A stretch of DNA of 64,000 nt. Source: Guadua angustifolia (Eukaryota > Streptophyta > Magnoliopsida > Poales > Poaceae). The DNA is taken from assembly GCA_036346375.1 (NCBI GenBank), contig CM070508.1, positions 23,070,852 to 23,134,851 of the forward strand. The letters are read 5' to 3'. The translations under genes were made by a program, and so were the position numbers. The first letter of the stretch is position 1. Each line of letters starts with the position of its first letter. Positions 1-11,800 of the stretch are shown here, in pieces. The notes beneath the pieces are model-generated. The model saw only the letters and a program-made list of their open reading frames with translations. It did no database searches and was not told the origin of the DNA.

Positions 1-535
1 AGAAGAACGAAGAGCATTGTAATTGCCTCCATACTTCATCAACAAAGATCTAGCAGGACGTAGGGCTGTTACCCGCTCCGGAGGGCCTGAATCTGGGTAC
101 ATCGCTGTGTTATTTGATCTGTTGATCCCCCGAATCCTCCGTGCGAGAATCTTTAGGGTTTCCAATCACGAAGACGCCCTCTACCGGACCATAATCTCCG
201 ACCTGGGAGACACCCTGTCCGTTGACGTGGTCCTGGCCGGCGAAATACGCCGATAGGGGTGCGCCAGGTAAGGGGCTAGTGGTTGGCTTACCCGGCCATC
301 TCTCCGGTGGATTTCAGTCTTTTGTCTGCAGGGACTGCGCATTTGGTGATTGCGGGTTCGCACTCACAGCAGCAAGATGCGGCGAAGGCTAGCAGCGCCC
401 AGAACACGTCCCGAATCCTCCGTGCGAGAATCATTAGGGTTTCCAACCACGAAGACGCTCTCTACCGAACCATAATCTTCGACCTAGAGACACCCTATCC
501 GTTGACGTGGTCCTGGCCAGCGAAATACGTCGACA
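1..535 (+). repeat. LTR-like retrotransposon fragment with an internal direct duplication
   Basis: About 125 bp beginning CCCGAATCCTCCGTGCGAGA at 128-253 is repeated with few changes at 411-535. The copies are separated by about 160 bp. Upstream (58-125) is text of the kind seen in the R/U5 part of grass Ty3/gypsy LTRs (a 'gtagggctgttaccc...gggcctgaa' context). The second copy ends at GTCGACA, compatible with an LTR 3' end. No coding potential is convincing here. The left end lies outside the window, so family and full length are unknown. Confidence 0.5.
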
Positions 536-539
536 ACAA

Positions 540-701
540 GTATACATATATGCTAATCAATTTCTCCTTATATTTTTCCCACTGGGTTTTTAAAGAAGTT
601 TTTAATGGCATGTAAATATCATATATTTCCTTATATTTTTCCACAGGGTTTTTAGAGAAGTAATCAATATTTAGATAATCGAATTGATCAAGGAGGAGTA
701 T
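540..701 (+). mobile_element. 3' internal tail and polypurine tract of a short-LTR copia element
   Basis: Two imperfect copies of a 'cttatatttttcccactgggttttt' type segment (about 565-592 and 630-655) precede the purine run AAGGAGGAGTA at 690-700. The run abuts a TG that opens the LTR at 702. A '(c)actgggttttt' block followed by a purine tract is the usual layout just upstream of Ty1/copia 3' LTRs in plants. The protein-coding part of this element is not in the window. Confidence 0.55.
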
Positions 702-897
702 TGAGAAACATGTGATCATTTCATTAAAGAACATGTGATCATTTCATCAAAGAGGTGCCTTCTCACGAAGAGCCACCTTCTCTCTTGTAAACACCTTTTA
801 ATGGTGTCCATTTAATATATATATATAAATATGTAACCATATGCAATAAAGTATTTCCCCTGAATTCATTCTCTCTTGATCTCTTTCGCTTCTAACA
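702..897 (+). repeat. Short (196 bp) copia-type LTR, probable 3' LTR
   Basis: It starts TGAGAAACATG directly after a polypurine tract and ends CTTCTAACA. It contains a TATA-like stretch (about 821-831) and AATAAA at 845-850, the expected promoter/polyadenylation layout of an LTR. An internal 23-bp direct repeat (AACATGTGATCATTTCAT twice) lies at about 707-752. No second LTR is visible, so this is the truncated 3' end of an element. Family assignment is inferred from structure only. Confidence 0.55.
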
Positions 898-1121
898 GCC
901 TGAACAAAGAGGTGTATTTCTACACGAAAACATCAAAGAAACACCTTCTTTAAACCACAAATTGCGCCATTGCCTGAAGCTCTAGGCCGTCGCTCAAAGC
1001 AGAATAGAGCTCAACAGCACCGCCGAATACACGCGCCGCACCACCCTATTCCCACGAGCACGAAAAGGTGGGTGGGCGGAACTCGGAAGCAAGCAAGGCG
1101 CATGCTTGTCCTTCGCAGACT
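898..1121. other. Intergenic, no recognised feature
   Basis: A short stretch (904-955) repeats the 'aaagaggtg...' flavour of the preceding LTR. The remainder (960-1121) is moderately GC-rich with a 94-codon open frame that resembles nothing I recognise and runs into the next transposon. I see no gene here. It could contain displaced upstream sequence of KEG. Confidence 0.4.
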
Positions 1122-1129
1122 CCCACCGC

Positions 1130-2620
1130 CAGGGATCCAAAAACCGGCGAATTTCACCGAAATTTCGGTTTTCGGCCCCCTCCGAATTTATATATGCCGG
1201 CCAAATTCAAAAAATTTAAAAAAATTTGATTTTGCTACAGTGCTGCTACAGTAATTTCGGAATTTCGGCGAAATTCGGTCAAATTTCGCCGAAATTTCGG
1301 GTTTGGAGTCCGGATTTTCAAATTTTTTGGCCGGATTTTAACGGAATGGGTCCAATAACCCTTAAGAAAGTCTTGTTCCTTGAAAATTTGATGAAAAACT
1401 AATTTTTTGAGATTTTTTAAAATTTGGGCAGAAAACTTGTCAGATTTTTAAGAATTTTTAAAAGCTTGATAATGATGTGAAAAAATTATGGTACCATTCT
1501 TAGTAGTTTGGAATCGTACACAAAAATTTTCAAAATAATTTAACATCATTTGTTATCTTTAAAAAATAAAAAACCGAATGGACATAATTGGGACAGTAAA
1601 CTTATTATATTTTTACAAATTTTCTCCGGTGTGATCATGATCTGAAATTTTTATGACATATTAATAATTTGCTCAGTACCATTCTATAAAATTTTCAAAA
1701 ATTTAAATTTTCTTTGTTTGCTCAATAAAATCTATCAATGCAGTAAGCACTGAACTTATATGATTGCAATCTGCTCTGCACAGTTTTCAGATTTCGGATT
1801 TTGATTTATCAGACAATTCAAATATTTTTAAACTTTTTAAAATTTGTTTTTCAAGTTTGTTTCAGGCAATGATCCTTATTTAAAATTTTCAGCTCCATAT
1901 ATTGTTCCAGGAATTTATAAAAATTCTGACAATGTACTGTGTACATATTTCTGTTTTCTGTTTTGGATTTATCAGGCAACTCAAATATTTTTATAAATTT
2001 TTGAAATTTTGTTTTTCAAATTTATTTGAGCTAAGTATTCTTATGTAAAATTTTTAGCTCAAAATATTTCTCCAGGAATTTATAAAAATTCTGACATTCA
2101 AAGTACTAGTTTTCAACTCTCTCTGTGTTTGAATTTTTAAAATTGCTCACATTTGATCATCATCTGAAATTTTTCCAGATATATCATAAGTATGTCAGAA
2201 TCTCCACAAAAATTTCAAAACTTTCTACATCGTTTGTACTATTTTTCATCCGGTTCAAACTTGCCAATCAACGTTTCATCTACATAGTATCAGTATTTGA
2301 ATTTTTTAAAATTGCACAGATCTGATAATCACCTGAAATTTTTATGAGAACATCTCTAATGTGGCAGGAACCTACAAAAAAAAACTAAAAATTTTTCGGC
2401 GTCGTTTGAACCAATTTTCAGTCAGTCCCATTTGGGCGAATTTCGGGCAAATTTCGGCGAATTTCGGGGTATTTTCGGCGAATTTCGGAAAATTTCGGTG
2501 GAAATCAAACCGAATTTGAATTTTGAAATTTGAATTTTGAATCTTGTCCGGCCGAAATTACCAAATTTCGGCCGAAATTTCGGTCCCGAATTTTTTTCTC
2601 AAACGAAAAGTTCATCGCTG
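1130..2620. mobile_element. AT-rich inverted-repeat transposon, copy 1, at the KEG promoter
   Basis: A 1491-bp non-coding element. Direct repeats CCCACCGC flank it at 1122-1129 and 2621-2628 (8 bp). The ends are imperfect inverted repeats (5' CAGGGATCC; the reversed 3' end reads CAGCGATGAAC), and the outer ~200 bp on each side are packed with CCGAAATTTCGG-type palindromes. The AT-rich core is collinear with 17455-18950 and, reversed, with 49354-50756. The 8-9 bp target duplications fit hAT or Mutator-type elements. No transposase is seen, so it is non-autonomous. Its right end lies 226 bp upstream of the KEG ATG. Confidence 0.8.
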
Positions 2621-2628
2621 CCCACCGC

Positions 2629-2845
2629 AGCACCACCAACCCCCCTCCTCTCACCCTCTCTCCCTCCTCTACCCCTCAACGAAAAATCCCACTCCCCTTC
2701 CCCCAAAAGGCCACCACCCCCCGCGCCCCGCGGCGCGGTTCCCCAGCTAGATCTGCTGCTCGCCCCCACTCCCTCGCCTCCGCACCTGCGCTAGGGCACC
2801 GCGCGGCCCCAAAACCCTCCCGTCCCCCCACCCCGGGCCGGCGCG
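2629..2845 (+). promoter_or_regulatory. KEG: KEG 5' leader / core promoter region
   Basis: Between the transposon and the ATG are 217 bp dominated by C/T (for example 2641-2678), a pyrimidine patch typical of plant TATA-less promoters and 5' leaders. I see no clear TATA box between 2500 and 2845. Because the transposon ends at 2620 and its target duplication at 2628, the core promoter must lie within this short leader or be supplied partly by transposon sequence. The exact transcription start cannot be read from the DNA. Confidence 0.5.
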
Positions 2846-5800
2846 ATGCGGGTGCCGTGCTGCTCGCTCTGCCACGTCCGCTACGACGAGGAGGAGCACG
2901 CCCCGCTGCTCCTCCACTGCGGCCACGGCTTCTGCCGCGCGTGCCTCGCACGCACGCTCGCCGCCGCGCAGGGCACCGTGCTGTCCTGCCCGCGCTGCCG
3001 CCACCCCACCGCCGTCGGCAACTCCATCTCCTCGCTGCGGAAGAACTTCCCCATCCTCTCGCTCCTCTCCTCCTCCCCGTCCTCGCCGTCCTTCCTCCAC
3101 TCCGACTCCGGCTCCTCCTCCGACGCCTCCGACGACGAGGACGACTTCTTCGCCCGCCCCCGCTCCCGCCCCGCCGCTCCCGCGGCGGCGCCCGCACCGC
3201 CCGGCTGCACCTCGTTCGACCTCGCCTCGCACCCGGACCTCAAGCTCGCCCGCCGCATCGGGAGCGGCCCGCCTGGTCCCGCCGGGCAGGAGTTGTTGGC
3301 CGGCACGCTGTCCCGTGGTGGTGGGGGCAGTGGGGCGAAGAGGTGTAAGCACCAGGTGGCAGTGAAGAGGGTGCCCGTCCCTGCGGGGGATGGGCTCGAA
3401 GGGGTTCAGGAGGAGGTGGAGCGGCTGAGGCGCGCCTCCGCGTGGTGCCGGAACGTCTGCACCTTCCATGGCGCTGTGAAGGTCGGTGGGCACGTCTGCT
3501 TCGTGATGGATCGGTATGTGGGGTCTGTGCAGGCAGAGATGCGGCAGAACGGTGGACGCCTCACGTTGGAGCAGATCCTCAGGTGTGGCATTGCATCTAA
3601 ACATGGATACTAAGTAGTGTAGAGTAGTTATTCTTGCTGCTGTCGAACTATTGATCACTGGTAAAGAGAACTCACCCTGGAAACATATAGATTGAGTTTG
3701 CAACATCACGTGACAAGTTATCTTCTAACTGCACGTGTTCATACGCATGAGTTTTTGAAGCTGGCTCACTAGGCAGTATAGCTAGTTATAATGAATTAAT
3801 GATGATTTAAGGTGGCAAATTGTGGCAGTATGGTAGTTTGAGCCGTGATGTGGAAAGTGGTTTCTTGAATAATGGCGCTGTTCAATTCGATCTCAACGAG
3901 TTTTTGGTACGGGTACGTGTCCGGCTATATCTGGGTGAGTGCTGCCAGCTTCGTTGTCCCCTTAGTCCTGTATCCGTTGTTGTGTTGTAGTGTAAGAGCT
4001 GTAAAAAAGCTAAAGCTGATCGTGGTTAATGCTTGGAAGATTGAAAGGTCCGTGCTTTGTACTTCAATTAAAATCCTATTGGTGGATTTTTCTAGTCAAG
4101 AAGTTCAGTGAATAACATAGTTTTGGCTTGCAATGTGTTTTTTTAGTCAATTCCCATCAGGCTATTGAGCTGTGAAGTTTCGGTTCTCTTAATTATCCGT
4201 TAAGTGTGAACATAGTGATCAGCATGCTCGGATATGCTAAGATCATTATACACTTACAGTGTTCATGCTCATAAGTAAAATTCCTAGTATAGTATATTTG
4301 GTGCCAACAAACCGTGAAATGTGGAGATTTTCCAGGTCATCTTTGGCACTTGCACTTCGGATATTTCTCCACAAAACTGATCTTTATTCTTTAGGATGGA
4401 AGGATTGGAGCAAAATTCCCACTGAGTTGGTAGTCAATTGTTGTTGTCTGCTGCAATAAGATCAATATCACCAGCTTTCCAAGGATCTGTGTGATCTCTC
4501 AGTGCAATGGACTAATGGAGGCTTTTCATATATTTTGACTGTTACTGGATTTTTTACTATATACATGTTAATGAAGGCCATTTCAGCCAGCAGGTTAAGT
4601 AGCTTGCCGATTCCTTTGTTGCATTCCAAATCACCAGCAGTCCATGTTTCAAGATTTGCTATACAGTTGACTATTTGGCAGGTGGTAGTTAAATTGTAAT
4701 ATCTTTGGCCAATACTTAATTGCATGCCATTAATATTCCAATTCATTAATTTCCCCTGAAGTGAAAACAAGCTGTATAATTCGCTTCCCTAGATATGGGG
4801 TTCCTTTGTAGTGTTTTGAACATTTCCCAACTTAGAATATGAAACAACTCAAGACTTGACCCAAGTTCATAATCAATATGGTGGTGTGATGGTGATACTT
4901 TGGTACTCAACACAACATCATGTGTGTACTGCCCAACGTTGTGTCACATTAATTAATGTCCAAATCAAGTTGTGTTAGCTTGACTGACACTGACAGCTTG
5001 TGTCAAAACTCTCAGGTTTGATGCTCCTACTGAAACCATTGTGGATCAAAGTTCATTGTTACATTTTCAAGCTAACCATGCAAATTTATTCTGAGTATGC
5101 TGTATTGCTGTGGTACATTTGATGGAATTTTGCAAACTGTAGTTAGCCAATTGAAAGAGCTATACAACTACAGTGGATCAAAGTTCATTGTTACATTTTC
5201 AAGCTAACCATGCAAATTGATTCTGAGTATGCTATATTGCTGTGATACATTTGATGGAATTTTGCAAACTGTAGTTAGCCAATTGAAAGAGCTATAACAC
5301 AAGTGTCATGGACTGATAAAATTCTTTTTACTCAGAATTTCTGTTTTGTCCCATTACAAACTGTGCCATGACCTAAGTAAGATGGATTGTCCAAAACAAT
5401 ACACTGAAACCAGCTGTGGGGTTAAATCACTTTCATTCTAAGTGCATGAAACCATCATGCCATAAATAGGAAATGTTACTTATTTTGTCACATCATTTCG
5501 ATTTGTTTTTTCTTTTGCCATGATTGAGTCGCCACCTCAATGACCTCATTTACCAAAAAGTCTATTGTTGTCATTCTCTAAAGCATCATAAGAATTGAGT
5601 TTTTATTTAATCAGTATGCTTATGTTTGATGATCTATTTGTTATTCAAGTCTGTATAACTTCTGATGATGACTTTGCAGGTATGGAGCAGATATTGCTCG
5701 TGGAGTAGCAGAGCTCCATGCAGCCGGTATTGTTTGTATGAGCATAAAGCCATCGAATATTCTTTTAGATGCAAATGGCCATGCAGTTGTTTCTGATTAT

Positions 5801-8800
5801 GGCCTTTCGGCAATTCTGAAGAACCTCACTAGTCGGAGAGTACCTGATGACTCCAACATGGCTGGCATGGATACTACACTGCTTAGCCCCAATTATACAG
5901 CTCCAGAGGCATGGGGACCGTTGAAGAAGTCCCTTAATCTGTTTTGGGATAGTGCAAATGGAATATCACCAGAGTCAGATGCATGGAGTTTCGGATGTAC
6001 ACTTGTGGAAATGTGTACTGGTGCTGTTCCGTAAGTAGCCTGATTATTTCATTTGTGTTTCTTAATACTTTTTGAATGATGTGGTTAGATGCTAATTGAA
6101 ATGCAGATGGGCTGGGCTAAGTGCAGAGGAAATTTATAAGTCTGTTGTAAAAGAAAAGAAGCCACCTCCACAATATTCAAGAGTGGTAGGTGTAGGACTT
6201 CCTGGGGAGCTGTGGAAGATGATTGGTGATTGTTTGCAGTTCCGAGCTTCAAGAAGACCATCTTTCCAGGATATGTTAAAAACATTTCTTCGCCATCTTC
6301 TAGATATACCAAGGAGCTCACCTGCAAGTCCAGAAAAGTAATTACTTTATCTGAGTTTGTATTACTTTATAGTAAAAGCATGATAGATGGGAACTACTCC
6401 ATCACTCTTTTACTTGTAGATTTGGACATTGTCACTTCACTGTCTCCAATACACACTTTTGACCATTATGTTTACTAATTATTAATTATATGCCAGCAAA
6501 AAATGATTAAAAATATAATGGCTTGCATGTACTTTTGATGACAAATCAACAATATCATTTCCATGTGACAAGTCTAAATACTTTGAAGTATATAAATGGT
6601 TGAAGTTTCACACATTCCAGGACGACATTTATTCGAGAACAAAGGGAGTAAAAGTTTCTAGAAACTTAGTTGAAAGTGTAGCAGGCTAGCAGCAAATAGT
6701 GAAATATCTTTTGGAGTTAACCATGCTCACAGATACTGTCATCTTCAATAAGATACATATGTTATTTTTCCCAACTTTTTTGGAGTATGTACATTTTCTG
6801 ATATAAAGGATTCTAAAACATTACTTGCTTAAGCAGTGATTTCACAAATATAAGCTTTCCTACTGGCTTGGAACTACCACCAACCTCCATTCTGGACATC
6901 GTTCATGATAATCCGAATGCTTTACATCATCTTGTATGTGAAGGAGATGCTGCTGGTGTTAGGTTAGTCCCCGGCAACTTTTTATGGCTGTGTGTACAGC
7001 CTGTACTGTCTGACACTCAAAACCTTTTGCACCTGCCAGGGATCTACTTGCAGAGGCTGCCTCAAAGGGAAATGATAGTTTAATTCGTTCTCTCTTAGAA
7101 GCACAAAATACAGATGGACACACTGCATTACATTTAGCATGCCGCAGAGGCTCAGGAGAGCTTGTGGAAGCTATTGTGGCTTACCAAGAGAATGTCGACA
7201 TATTAGATAAGGACGAAGACCCTCCAATAGTAATCGCTTTGGCTGCTGGCTCTCCACGATGTGTCCGTGCACTTATAATGAAATCTGCTTATGTTAATTC
7301 TAGGCTTAGAGAAGGCCTTGGTCCTTCTCTTGCTCATGTCTGTGCTCATCATGGTCAACCGGAGTGCATGCAAGTATGTCATCGTGTTCACCTATCACAT
7401 TTCAGCTTGCTGGTTCCTAATTTTTAGATTCTGTTTCCATGTGTTATGCAGGAATTGCTCATGGCTGGAGCTGATCCTAATGCAGTAGATGGAGAAGGTG
7501 AATCTATCCTGCATATTGCTGTGGCCAGGAGATATACTGATTGTGCTATGGTCATATTAGAAAATGGAGGTTGCAATTCTATGAGCATATCAAATTCTCA
7601 GAATAAAACGTAAGAATATTTGCCTAGTGGAAAGGGCTAGCTGGTGAATTAGCTTCTAGTATTTGTGTAGTTGCTTTTGATGCTGTTGTCTGCCACTGTC
7701 TTTTTATTTCATTTGAACTGTGGCAGCATGAAATATTCTCCTTTTGGGTGTTCTATCTGTCCAATCCTTTTACATCCTGTGACATTTGTCTGATGGTGAA
7801 TAGGCCACTGCATTTATGTATTGAGACATGGAACACGGCTGTGGTAAAAAGATGGGTCGAAGTTGCATCTAAAGATGAGATAGCTGAAGCAATTGATGTA
7901 CCTAGCCCTGTTGGGACAGCTTTGTGCATGGCAGCTGCTCTTAAAAAAGAGCATGAGAAAGGTAATTGCTGACTTTGCTCATACCACACCCAGTAGATAT
8001 TAAGACATCTCTATAGCTGGTTATACCGCTACAGCAAACTTGGATTTCTCACTTCCCTAAGGATGATGATGGAATAGACATCCTGTTCTTTTATCCATTG
8101 GACATCGTGTTTGTTCTAATACTATGATTGACTTATATTTGCCAGAGGGTCGAGAGTTAGTAAGAATATTGCTCGCTGCTGGTGCTGATACTACAGCACA
8201 AGATGACCCACACTGTCGAACTGCACTTCATACTGCATCAATGATCAATGATGCAGAATTGGTAAAGGTAAAGGTTATCTGGTGGTTAGATTTTTTCCTA
8301 CACACTTCTGCTGGTTCTACTTTCTATTGAAATATGACTTGTTTTCCTTTTGTTGTTTGTTAATGGCAGATTATTCTGGAAGCTGGAGTTGATGTAAATA
8401 TAAGAAATGCTCAAAACACAACCCCACTTCATGTTGCGCTGAACAGAGGTGCAAACTCATGCGTTGGCTTACTTTTAGCTGCTGGAGCAAACTGCAATCA
8501 ACAGGTATTGTAGCTCCCTTTTTTGACCATTTTCAAAGATAACGTTAGTTAAGTCCAGAAGCTTAGTTCAATAAAATGCTCTTGTGCAAGTGGACATTGG
8601 GAATTACATGGTAGTGCTACTAAATGGGAGCTGTTCTTAACCTCTTCCTATTCTATCTTCATTCTTATTCACTTATTTACAATTTGTTTTGTACTCATGG
8701 GAATATATGTAATTTCAATAATCAGTTCTTGGCACCATATAGTTTAGCTTATGGTGGAATATTTAGAATTTCATATGTATGAATGGCATTTAGTATTTTG

Positions 8801-11800
8801 GTGTGACCTTTTTATAGTAGTAAATAGTAATACGCAAGGTTGTCAGGATCGTGATATGGATCCTGGGATCGTACGATCCTATGATCCTATGGAGTCAAAA
8901 TGTAATGAATCGGTATATGGATTGGAATTTCATAGAATCATGATTCTAAAGGTAGGATCGCATATCGGGTGGGATCCTTAGGATCATGTTCAGGATCTGG
9001 TAGGATCATGATCTTGACAACAAAGTATATCAACATATAAAATTTGATATTACCTACTGCTAATTCAAGCTGCAATAGTTTAATTTGCTTTGCTTTACTT
9101 TTACTTGTTCCATATTGGACTTTTACATTATTAGTTTATTAAAAAATAATTAAATAAGTTTCGAAAATCAAGCTTAATCGAGTGAAAACTTTACCCAAAT
9201 TTCAAAATTAATTTAAAAATTCAAAAGTTCCACTATAGACTTGCATTTTTGAAAGCATAATTAAATTTTTACATAAAAATATATTTGCTTTTAAAAATCT
9301 GATAGATTCGTGATTCTACGAGCCGATCCTGTCAAACTAAAAAGATCCAACCTAGGATCACGATCTTGACAACCTTGGTAATAAATTTTCTCTTAATTAT
9401 AATGCTCAATCCAACATATTTCAGTTTGCTGTCAAGCATCGTGTTAAATTTGTGCATGGCTACAATAACAACAACCAAGTCTTTTATCCCAAAGAAGTTG
9501 GGGTAGGCTGGGAATGAAACCCAATCAAAGTCACTCTTGGGTTTCATTCCATGAAATGGAGGCCATATTTTTTTACGTTGGTTCGCAAAGCCTCACAACC
9601 CCCTCCTTTTTCCTGGCTTGGGACAGGCTATGTAGAAAACTACACAAGCAGAGTTTTGTGCATGGCTACATGTTACAGATTTGATGTTGTGCTATTTTAT
9701 CAAGTTAAGATTTGAAATTCTATAGAAAAATGAAATACTTGGACAAACGTACGGGGTTTTCTACAACTGAGAGCAGTTGGGGAGGACCCTACTAATATAT
9801 TAAAAAAAGAATTGACTATATGAAGAATTCATTGCAGAACAAAAAAAAAAAAGGAAAAAGAAAGAAAGAGCATACCAAACCAAACCACTGGGATATAGCA
9901 GCCTCTATAAGAGGGGAAGATCTGACTTAACTTTTTCCTCATAAACCTACCAGGATGCACTCTGTTATATTTGTATTTATGTTTATCTGAAACCAAATGT
10001 GTCAGCGTTCCAGTGTTACATGTCCTAGTGCTTTTGTACCCCAAAGCATATCAAGCTCTATTGAATTATCCCATGACATCCCTATCATGCATCAAGCTCC
10101 AGCAGGCATGAAGAATACATATACCTAGTTTTGCAAATGATCTTCAGAGCATTAAAAACGGGATCAATGTTGGAATATATGTATCCAATTACGCAAACGA
10201 TCTTCAGAGCATAATCAACAAGATCAATGTTGAACCTTTGGAAATGAGCTTTTTTGTTATCTAACGATTACAAGACTAAAATGTGTCCTTTTTTAAATAA
10301 TTTGTAGATATCTTGACATCTAAAAAATGCAGTGTTATGAAACTGGGTTTACTCGCCCATGTACTAGGAGCGAGTGCCCATACCTATTATTATTGTATAA
10401 TAGCTAGTTAGGCCAATCGGTACTAGCTGGGTGACGACCATGGTTATCACGATGTCGCCTAGTTGTCCTGGCAGTCAGAGTGGGGCGCCAAGACTCGGTG
10501 CCTCGCCTAGAGACCATCAGGCGGTTGCTTGGACGTTCAGGCATGACGGCTGTGCGACTAGGCGTTCCGTATAGGCGAGAGCTGCGTCGTCTTCCTCATC
10601 GCATTTGCTGTTCCAATCTAGTTTATCTACCGCTCTTCGATTCACCACCACCCCTCCGCTTCCACCCTTATCCGGGGGAGCTCAAGCGGCTGCGGCAACT
10701 TCCGCGAATGGTGTGAATCCAGTCAGTAAGTGATTCCTGCGCCGCAGCGTTTGCTTCCTTGAACTATCAAATTTTGCGGCAATCCTTCCTCCATGGGGTT
10801 TGAAACTTTGAATTTCTTGGTGCGGTGTGATTTGGAGTGGGTGTGACGCGTGGCACGGTTGTGGGTTGGAGACGCTTCGCAACCATTTTTGTTAGGGTTC
10901 TGTTCGAATCTGGTGAGGTTGAAGGTCTCAGTGTATGCTCTGCTTTTGGTACATGGTTGGTTTGTGAGGATTTTGAGAAGGATTTTGTTCCCACAGTCCC
11001 ACACTGCATTTTATTAGAAGTAATGGAGCAGTATCCTGAGTCCTCACACAGCATGATGTTAGGCCATACCAAGTGTTCCAAATTCCATAACATATACAGT
11101 AATCTAAGATGATCTTTAGTTCCTTACACTATGTTAGTCCTATGATAACAATACTAGTAGGTACATGTGCGTCGTTGAGGTCTGATTGAAGAAAGAAGGC
11201 TCGGAAGAGGATGAAGTCTATGAACCTTTGGTGGCCGATGATCTAGACATTGTTGATGATTATGGCCAAGCGCCACCTACTCCTCATGAGAGTGGACCAA
11301 GTGATGAGAGTCGTCAAGATGATTTAGACTTAGATATTGATGTTTGAATGTCCTTGTCCTTGGAACATTCTCAGTTTATTTTGAAAAATGGTATCTAGTA
11401 TCCATGGTTATTCAGTAATTCAGTATATTTGTATATTACTATATTTGCTACTGCATTTTGTTTGGTCGCTTAACTGTCACCTAGGCAGGTGCTGAGGTGT
11501 TTAGGTGCCCCGGAGGCAACTCTCCTTGCCGGGGCACCGTGATAACCATAGTGACGACTGACTGAACAAATACTGGTTACTAATTTTAGAATTTTGAAGA
11601 AATGCTTACTTGCTAACCTAAAATCTTAACCAACCACAAGATTTAGTTGGACATGGATTACTTAGACATAGTGCTATTGATTATCCATCTATTCGAGCTC
11701 ATTCTGTGATATGGATTGCCGAAAAGGTTTAGGATATATTGAAACTGTTTTTTGGGTTCTTTGCAAGAGGGACACTTCTATGCTAGTTTACGTTCATATT

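Noticed and set aside
2676..3709. Long minus-strand open frames (173, 320 and 141 codons) opposite KEG exon 1
   Set aside because: They mirror the GC-rich codon bias of the real exon, are Arg/Gly/Ala low-complexity, and the plus strand has a clear RING and kinase reading frame.
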